A DNA stretch of 64,000 nt, from assembly GCA_029931535.1 (NCBI GenBank), contig JAQPZY010001675.1, positions 8,615,001 to 8,679,000 on the forward strand. The letters run 5' to 3'. The notes under the pieces were generated by a model that ran no database searches, was not told the DNA's origin, and saw only the letters and a program-made list of their open reading frames with translations. Shown here in pieces: positions 57,347-64,000 of this stretch. The DNA comes from Margaritifera margaritifera. Its lineage: Eukaryota; Mollusca; Bivalvia; Unionida; Margaritiferidae. Both the position numbers and the translations under genes were made by a program. Every line of letters starts with the position of its first letter. Positions within the stretch are counted from its first letter, which is position 1.

Positions 57347-57853
57347 AAGCTGAGGAAGGGTCTGTATTACATCTGTTCTAAATACATATATTTGAGGATG
57401 GGGCTGAATTACAGCTGTTCTAAATACATCTATTTGAGGATGGGGCTGAATTACAGCTGTTCTAAAGACATTTATTTCAGGATGGGGCTGAATTACAGCT
57501 GTTCTAAATACATCTATTTGAGGATGGGGCTGAATTACAGCTGTTCTAAATACATTTATTTGAGGAAGGGTCTTATTACAGCTGTTCTAAAGACATTTAT
57601 TTGAGGAAGGGTCTGTATTACAGCTGTTCTAAATACATCTATTTGAGGATGGGGCTGAATTACAGCTGTTCTAAATACATTTATTTGAGGAAGGGTCTTA
57701 TTACAGCTGTTCTAAAGACATCTATTTGAGGAAGGGTCTGTATTACAGCTGTTCTAAATACATATATTTGAGGAAGGTCTGTATTTCAGCTGTTCTAAAT
57801 ACATCTATTTGAGGAAGGGTCTGTATTACAGCTGTTCTAAATACATCTATTTC
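57347..57853. repeat. 43-bp minisatellite, about 12 copies (second of two)
   Basis: Unit TGAGGAAGGGTCTGTATTAC followed by AGCTGTTCTAAATACATCTA-TTT, with a GATGGGGCTGAATTAC variant in blocks. Unrelated in sequence to the other 43-bp array. Confidence 0.95.
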
Positions 57854-58474
57854 TTTCACGAAGCTCAAAGCATCTATCTATATGCCATTCTCCTGTGCCG
57901 TTCGTAAGCAATTTCGAAGAGATATGTATATGAGATATTCAAGTATCACTTCCGAATATGAATGCATACTTCGGAGTCCAAATAACGAGACACATTGGTT
58001 AGGTCAGGTTTTCTCCTCCTGATTACTACAGGTCTCTGCCCTGATGTAGGGTTTGTGTCTGAAGTATGCACGTCAAAAGGTCAAAAAAATTTCAGTACCA
58101 GTTACATAACAATTCTTTTCCCCCAAAAAGTATATCATGCAAATCAATATTTGAAATAAAAAATGGTATTTACAGCTTTAAGTTATCGCCAATACGATAA
58201 TGTGAAGACCAGTTATGGCATCTTTGATTTTTGTATCGAAGAAAAACCATACATAGGGCGCCTTGTTACGAACTTGATTTAGACGAAACGTATATGATCC
58301 ACTGCTTAAAAAATACTTCAAATAGATTCAAAGGAAAACCTAATACATTCTGGAAAAATGTAACCCATTTAATTTTCTTTCTTTGTCCTACCCCCCCCCC
58401 CCCCCTTCCAAAATCTGTGCCCCTAGGCTGAAGTCCCAGATGGGTTAGAATAGATCAAATCTAAATTCGTCTTT
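57854..58474. other. No gene recognised
   Basis: Anonymous sequence with a C15 run at 58391-58405. The frame 58231-58431 ends in the poly-C tract and has no motif. Confidence 0.45.
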
Positions 58475-59185
58475 CTAGTAAGTGTATATGTGGTTGGAAT
58501 CTCAATCGTTTTCAAGTTATGGCATAGGGGCTAAGTCCCTGGGGATAGGGATGAGTTATGACATAGGGGCTAAGTCCCTGGGGATAGGGATGGGCCCCAA
58601 GGTTAATGTCAGTTGCACGTATATATGTGTCTTTCCATGCTCAGTAAGTCAATATAAAGTTATAGTATAGGGATTTCTATAGCTTCCAAGTTATGATACA
58701 GGGGTTAAATCCATGGGGTTAGGGATAAACAGTGGGGCCAATGTCAGTCACATGTATATAAACAGTGGGGCCAATGTCAGTCACATGTATATAAACAGTG
58801 GGGCCAATGTCAGTCACATGTATATAAACAGTGGGGCCAATGTCAGTCACATGTATATAAACAGTGGGGCCAATGTCAGTCACATGTATATAAATTGTGG
58901 GGCCAATGTCAGTCACATGTATATAAACAGTGGGGCCAATGTCAGTCGCATGTATAAATTTGTCTTCTTATGAACAGTTAGTGTATATATGGTAACAAGG
59001 TGGGGATCTTAATAGTTTCTATGTTGTCACCATGTGAGTAAGAATAGACCCAGGTACCAAAGTCAGATGCATATCTGAATTATTCTTTTCATTCCCAATG
59101 CCCAAATATATACCTATATAATTAAGGTCATGGAATTATAGTTATAGGATGGGGATCTCGATGGTTTCTAAGTTGTGATCCAGGG
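58475..59185. repeat. Old 135-150-bp tandem repeat with nested expansions, 4 units
   Basis: Four diverged units share a GGGATCTCAATNGTTTCTAAGTT-like block at about 58490, 58670, 59003 and 59153, followed by a GATACAGGGG-like block and a GTCAGTTGCACGTATAT-like block. Unit 1 contains a 46-bp local duplication (GGGGCTAAGTCCCTGGGGAT, 58526-58590) and unit 2 contains the 33-bp array. Subtracting these, the units are 135-150 bp. Confidence 0.65.
58727..58953. repeat. 33-bp minisatellite, 7 copies
   Basis: Unit AAACAGTGGGGCCAATGTCA then GTCACATGTATAT. Copies almost identical (one has AAATTG for AAACAG). The 11-codon period gives repetitive open frames on both strands. Confidence 0.97.
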
Positions 59186-59325
59186 TCCACTAGCGTCTCC
59201 TCCAAGAGCATGACACAGGGGCTCAATTTAACCCCTGTCTAATATATGTCGACATATAGGTCGGTGATCATAGACACCAAATCTCGCACATATTGGTCTC
59301 ATAATTTTGAAGTTATTTAAAATGT

Positions 59326-59577
59326 ATGCAAAATGAATGTTTCAAATTTCTAAAACCGTTGTGGACATCTATAGACTACCTCGAATCATATCCAAAGGTT
59401 TTAAATCTCTACCTTGAACGGTGTAGGGGTGTGTTGCGTGACTTTGCAAACACATGCAACATGCACGGGCGAGCGGTATTACACAATTCCCTCCTTTTAT
59501 CCGAAAAAGCGCGGGGAATCAATAGGTCTTTAGAATTTTTAAAACTTACAGGCGACCTGGGATCAAATAAGAATCAA
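59326..59577 (+). CDS. Candidate first exon, possibly DEG/ENaC-like N-terminus
   Basis: ATG-started frame (MQNECFKFLKPLWTSIDYLE) leading to VLRDFANTCNMHGRAVLHNS and LLLSEKARGINRS, with a strong donor-like GTAAGA at 59578. The FAxxxxxHGxA pattern followed by a basic pair resembles the cytoplasmic His-Gly motif that precedes the first membrane helix in degenerin/ENaC/ASIC channels, where Gly is gating-critical. No membrane helix follows within this frame, and the tail FLKLTGDLGSNKNQ does not look like one. It could be a first exon, a relic or a coincidence. Family-level identity is not secure. Confidence 0.28.
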
Positions 59578-59673
59578 GTAAGAAAGTGAAAATAATTTGT
59601 TCACACATCATCATTCTGTAGGCCGTGACAGGATTTCTTTTAATGAGATAAAGTCAAAGAAAAAGTAGTACAT

Positions 59674-59674
<1 letters not shown>

Positions 59675-59709
<35 letters not shown>
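59675..59709. repeat. (AAT)n microsatellite
   Basis: About 11 AAT units. Confidence 0.95.
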
Positions 59710-59710
<1 letters not shown>

Positions 59711-60039
59711 AGACTTTATTTTATGAAGATGACCGATTGTGCTATATAGGAACTGATCTACTCCGAGAACGTCTCTTAAAGTTCCAATTTAAAAAGACGT
59801 ACTACCTGTAGCAATAGGACACTTAAACTTATGATAACATCGCTGACTTTTTAAAAGTACAATAATGGGATACGAATAAAAGTGCGCCCTCTCGATTATT
59901 ACACTGAACCATTTAAGTGTTTGCACATATTCGTATAGAATCAGTAGAAAAAAATATTTCAAATGACAATCTTTTTCTTATAGAATGTGTGAAAATCCTA
60001 TGTAATGCTAAAACTATTGCTCAAACAGTATTATGCTGT

Positions 60040-60263
60040 TCGTACACTAATCCTGGCAGTTCGTGCACTAACCTGACAGTTCATGCACTAACCCTGATAG
60101 TTCGTGCACTAACCCTGACAGTTCGTGCACTAACCCTGACCGTTCATGCACTAACCCTGACAGTTCATGCACTAACCCTGACAGTTCATGCACTAACCCT
60201 GACAGATCATGCACTAACCCTGACAGATCATGCACTAACCCGGATAGTTCATGCACTAACCCT
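60040..60263. repeat. 21-bp minisatellite, about 11 copies
   Basis: Unit GTTCATGCACTAACCCTGAC-A with G/A and T/C variants. The 7-codon period gives open frames on both strands. Confidence 0.95.
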
Positions 60264-61025
60264 GGTAGATTATATTGGCCTTTGCAATTCTCAAGACTCT
60301 GCTCTCGTCAGTGTAAGTACTGAATATTTTTTTTCTCACGATCATTAATTTCCAGCATTGACCGAATTCCCAGTTTGTACGATTTTTTTTACTTCTATTT
60401 GGTTTTACCATACTTTTATTCTAAAATAATATGTTAATAATTTAACTCTGAAGCTTACAACATTGGCTTCATACAAAATGTTATCTAGGTAGTTCAGTGG
60501 TGGAAAATAAGTAAGAAGAATAATCTAAATGAACCCATGCATGTTTTCTGATGTGTTTGCTTGCACTTGGAATGTTCTACATATCAGTTTATTATATGCT
60601 TTTCTTCAGGCCAGGAACCCTGACGCGCGTTTAATTCGATATCTCATATAAGGTAGATATGTATATTTTGGACAATGCTATGGAATATTTTAGAAGACGA
60701 ATTTTACTGATAGAGGACGATTTGGAACATTTAAATTTAGTAAAAATGTAAAAACCAAGGCAACATTGGACGTATACATTAAAAGTATGTGATAAATTAT
60801 GTATTAAAGTAATTCTTGTTCGTTTTTTTTAAACATATAATATATGTGTCCTCCAAAATTGTACTCGACGTAAAATTGAGTACATTGTCGATGTGAATTC
60901 CATGACCTAATTACTTACTGCCATCAAACAGATTAAACGTTGTAAATTTTAAAATTACCTTCATATTTTGGTAAAAACATGCACAAAGAAATATGCCAGT
61001 GTGTTTGAAAATTAAGATATAGATT
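60264..61025. other. No gene recognised
   Basis: Anonymous AT-rich sequence. Confidence 0.5.
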
Positions 61026-61029
61026 TCCA

Positions 61030-61385
61030 CAGATAGGTGGGATATACAATGGAAGACTTAATTGTGAGTTTTAAGTCTCAATCAAAGACTATTTCCTCAC
61101 AATAGGTGTGATATACAATGGAAGACTAAGTTGTGAGTTTTAAGTCGCAATCAAAGACTATTTCCGAGTACTCAGTGGAGTCTTTGTGTAAATACTCCAG
61201 TTAGTCGTCAGATTTGCTTCTTCCATGCTTGACAAAAAACATCAACACCATTTACACAGTTTTGCAACTTTTTGTAACCCATTCATCATTTGTTATTAAT
61301 GTTTTCGTTCTCTTTAGCTGGGCCCATACCAATCACGCTTTTTGTCGTCCAAGTATGCATCAGTGACAATAACTCGTGTTTCCCT
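61030..61385. repeat. Dispersed repeat, copy 2, with a 66-bp tandem duplication
   Basis: Two 66-bp units at 61030-61165 (GATATACAATGGAAGACT... CAATCAAAGACTATTTCC) are followed by CTTCCATGCTTGACAAAAAA, TTTTGCAACTTTTTGTAA and CATACCAATC...AAGTATGCAT, matching 39555-39870 in order and orientation. Confidence 0.5.
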
Positions 61386-62168
61386 TCTCGTGGTTGATTT
61401 GGGCTTATCCATTTAAACTTTATTAGGCACACGTAAACGAAAGACAGTAATTGTAGAAGGGGAATCGCAGGGAGGAAAGATGGAGGGACTAAAACCAATA
61501 AGCCTATTCCTTTTGATAAGTTGTGTTTAGTGATGTCCGCTTGCTGCATTGAAACCGAAAGGAAAGCCTAAACTTAGTCCCGGTATGATAATTCAAAGCC
61601 TAGCCAACCTCCATAAACAAGCCAGATTCGAGTAAAACGTCAACCCCATAGTTTTGAACATAAAATGCCTGTACAGTAATATGGAGATTACATTATAAAT
61701 GTTGTGAATGAAAAAAAAAAATGGAAAAAAAATCCTATTTCAAAGAAACACAAAATCATATAACGGGGACAAAATTACAATTGAATTTTCTAAATAGTGA
61801 TTTCTAACAAAAATTGTCTACGGTATTTTCTCACTTTATTCAAATTAAAGCAAGATGACAGAGCTTGGCGGAAGATTTGAAACAGTCAAAATCCTATACA
61901 TTAATAACTACGACATTTCACGTTTTTAAGCCATGTAACCCCTCAGTGATACAAGAGAAATAGTTTATAAAGGTAGGATAACAGTTAATTACAGTTGAGA
62001 ATACTAAAAGTACTTGATGTATCGTTTCGAAAGATTGCAAAATCACATTTTATAAACAGAGAGCGGCGATCAGAAATAGAAGTTAATCAGAATGCATATT
62101 CACACCTGTTACTGTTATAGTATTGAGATATTCATATGGATAGGTATTTGTGTTTGTGTGTATGTCTA
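61386..62168. other. No gene recognised
   Basis: Anonymous sequence with A-rich runs near 61710-61730. Confidence 0.5.

Positions 62169-62248
<80 letters not shown>
62169..62248. repeat. (TA)n microsatellite
   Basis: About 39 TA units. Confidence 0.97.
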
Positions 62249-62251
<3 letters not shown>

Positions 62252-62451
62252 GTGGGAACCGCGAGGGAATTTGTGAAGCCGATGTCGTGAAAAATGCATT
62301 TATCATGCTCTGTGTATCTGTCCCGTAAATCTGTTGACACAGAAATGACAAAACCTTGGCAGTAGCTGAAAATTCTCCGAGATTTCCTGTTTGCCAATTG
62401 TCAATACTACCGATTCGGATTGCCCGTAGCGTTTGTTTCAGCCACGGCAAG
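62249..62451 (-). CDS. Candidate internal exon of an unrecognised gene
   Basis: On minus the frame reads [60 protein letters not shown] and IPSRFPQ, then meets a donor-like CCCACAG|GTATAT exactly where the (TA)n begins. The sequence is well mixed and protein-like for 67 residues. The upstream side has a T-rich stretch but no clear AG acceptor at the expected place. Not recognised; a transposon-derived frame is also possible. Confidence 0.28.
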
Positions 62452-64000
62452 ACAAATAAATAAACAAATAAAGAGCATCGTACAGAAGCGACTTTGCGCT
62501 CATACGCTATAGTACTCTTCCGAAACTAGCTGAAATTTTAAAAAAAATTCCGTTGAGATTCATATATATTGCAGGGACGGCCTGTGTATTGTTCCTGGTA
62601 AAATAAAGTAAAAATCGCACTATGAAACAAAAATAGTGCGTTACTATGTAGTGATCGTTCAACAGCAGCTGCCATTTTACATACATACATGCAGACAATT
62701 CAGTCATTTTGAGCATAGGCACGCACGGGGGCTTTGAGAATCTTGCTCTCATTAAAACACGCTCTACTCGACGAGTGCACGGCAAGTATCGCCGAATGTT
62801 GGAAATTTCACGTATTACAAGACAGCTGCCCCTACGCTCAATCCGAAAAGATAATAGAAACAAGTTTGGACACTTGACAAAATGAATAGTTTCAGGTTAC
62901 ACAGCATGTATTAGTCTTTCATCCATTTGTTATCCTTCTGTGACCATAGTTGTATTTTCATGTCAAATACTAACTAAACCTTTTGAAAACAAAATATTTA
63001 AGAGAAAAAATGTTTCTAAAATAAGCGAAATATTTTCCAAGATAACAGCTCTGTAACTGCTGCTGAAATTCAAGACTACAGGCTTTTTAATTGGTATTTA
63101 GTAAATAACCTCGAACACATATCAGTAAGGCTAGTCGTAACTTTGTATACAGATTTATGGATTTTAACGGGTACTGTATGTCCTAGTGAAGTTTTAGTCA
63201 TCACGGCGTTATCAAGATTTTAAAATTAAACGCAACGATTTACATTGACATACTTAAGTCATTGCTTTCTGAAATATTTTGTAGGGAACAATTGTATATT
63301 ACATTTTACCTAAATTTATCTGAAAGGCGACTATTGCAATGCAGTCGTCATTTACGCAAATATCTTTCAGTACTAGAATGCACGAACCCAATATTAATCA
63401 GACGTTAATCCGAATGGACTTCCCCATAAAAATCGAGGTGGACATAAACACTGGCCCAACACGACCTTGAACCCAATTAAAAAATATCTCTGACTGTTGT
63501 ATCGTGTTCAATCTAATTTTTTTGGACTGGTTTCACTGATTGATTTCTCAGCAGCTTAAAAGCAAAAGTATTTTATTAAGAGTTATTACAGTACATGTTG
63601 ATATTATACCAGTTTATTCCATTCCCATTGTAAGTTTCGCATATAATCGGAAAATATCTCTGCTTTGGATTCGGGATTGTGGTAAACCATTAATAACTCA
63701 AATTGATAAGTTAAATAATTCTGAATTCGATCCTCACTTCAAATTGATAGATGAATGGCAATTGATGTATAATTGATGTATAATTATTTATCTTAATTGA
63801 CTAGAATAAGTATTGCCATTACAAACAATATCTATGAGTGGCATTTTGGACTTAAAACTTGAAGTTTATATTTAAAAAATGCTGCACCATTTCTTATACA
63901 CACATTACCCACCCACTCATACACACGCTTTAATTTCAAACTGTTTCCACCCAGACTAAAAATTAAAAAAGCAGGTAATATAGAAGAGACTTGTTGTAAG
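62452..64000. other. No gene recognised
   Basis: The minus-strand frame 62507-62863 (118 codons) and the plus-strand frame 63540-63776 have no recognisable motif. The region 62640-62840 is locally richer in CpG than the window average. Nothing else can be supported. Confidence 0.4.

Noticed and set aside
62507..62863. 118-codon minus frame as a gene
   Set aside because: No motif, no splice or polyadenylation context; length is within chance for the locally higher GC content.

Overview
This is an AT-rich animal nuclear window with no intact protein-coding gene that I can recognise. It is dominated by decayed mobile elements and by an unusually dense set of tandem repeats. I see no operons, ribosome-binding sites or bacterial genes. 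What I can name is a Polinton/Maverick relic, several CR1/Jockey- or RTE-like LINE fragments, miniature hAT-type DNA transposons, a tRNA-derived SINE and more than twenty minisatellites. This mix fits an invertebrate, most plausibly a lophotrochozoan such as a cephalopod mollusc. That assignment is inference, because no diagnostic host gene is present.

Layout. 0-1.3 kb: nothing recognised. 1.3-10.9 kb: a heavily mutated Polinton, with an integrase plus chromodomain relic (1303-2352), several unrecognised coding relics, a small N-terminally hydrophobic protein relic (10244-10495) and a minor-capsid-like fragment (10590-10905). Tandem arrays of 51 bp and 42 bp are embedded in it. 10.9-13.1 kb: an 89-bp satellite of about 25 copies that begins inside the capsid-like relic. 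13.7-15.1 kb: a segment (copy A) with a diverged, much expanded paralogue (copy B) at 22.7-28.0 kb. 15.2-16.0 kb: two hAT-type miniature elements. 17.1-17.7 kb: a 41/43-bp repeat with a 168-bp higher-order period. 18.9-19.4 kb: a 39-bp array. 22.4-25.1 kb: microsatellites and a 1.36-kb array of 25-bp units. 25.1-27.4 kb: a minus-strand LINE whose 3' end runs into a (TACA)n tract.

28-36 kb is mostly anonymous sequence with 34-bp and 73-bp arrays, a strong hairpin at 34.4 kb and a few weak exon candidates. 36.3-37.7 kb: one hAT-type miniature element nested in another, then a third with a perfect 8-bp target duplication. 40.3-40.5 kb: a tRNA-derived SINE. 43.8-49.0 kb: a three-layer nest, in which a plus-strand LINE is split by a minus-strand LINE that itself carries a hAT-type miniature element. 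49-64 kb: more minisatellites (38, 30, 30, 43, 43, 33 and 21 bp) and three low-confidence host exon candidates (51.1-51.4 kb minus, 59.3-59.6 kb plus, 62.2-62.4 kb minus).

The genes do not work together as a system. The history one can read is repeated transposon insertion, followed by mutational decay and local tandem expansion, with several tandem arrays apparently seeded from inside transposon coding sequence. All alignments were made by eye, so boundaries are approximate unless a target-site duplication fixes them.
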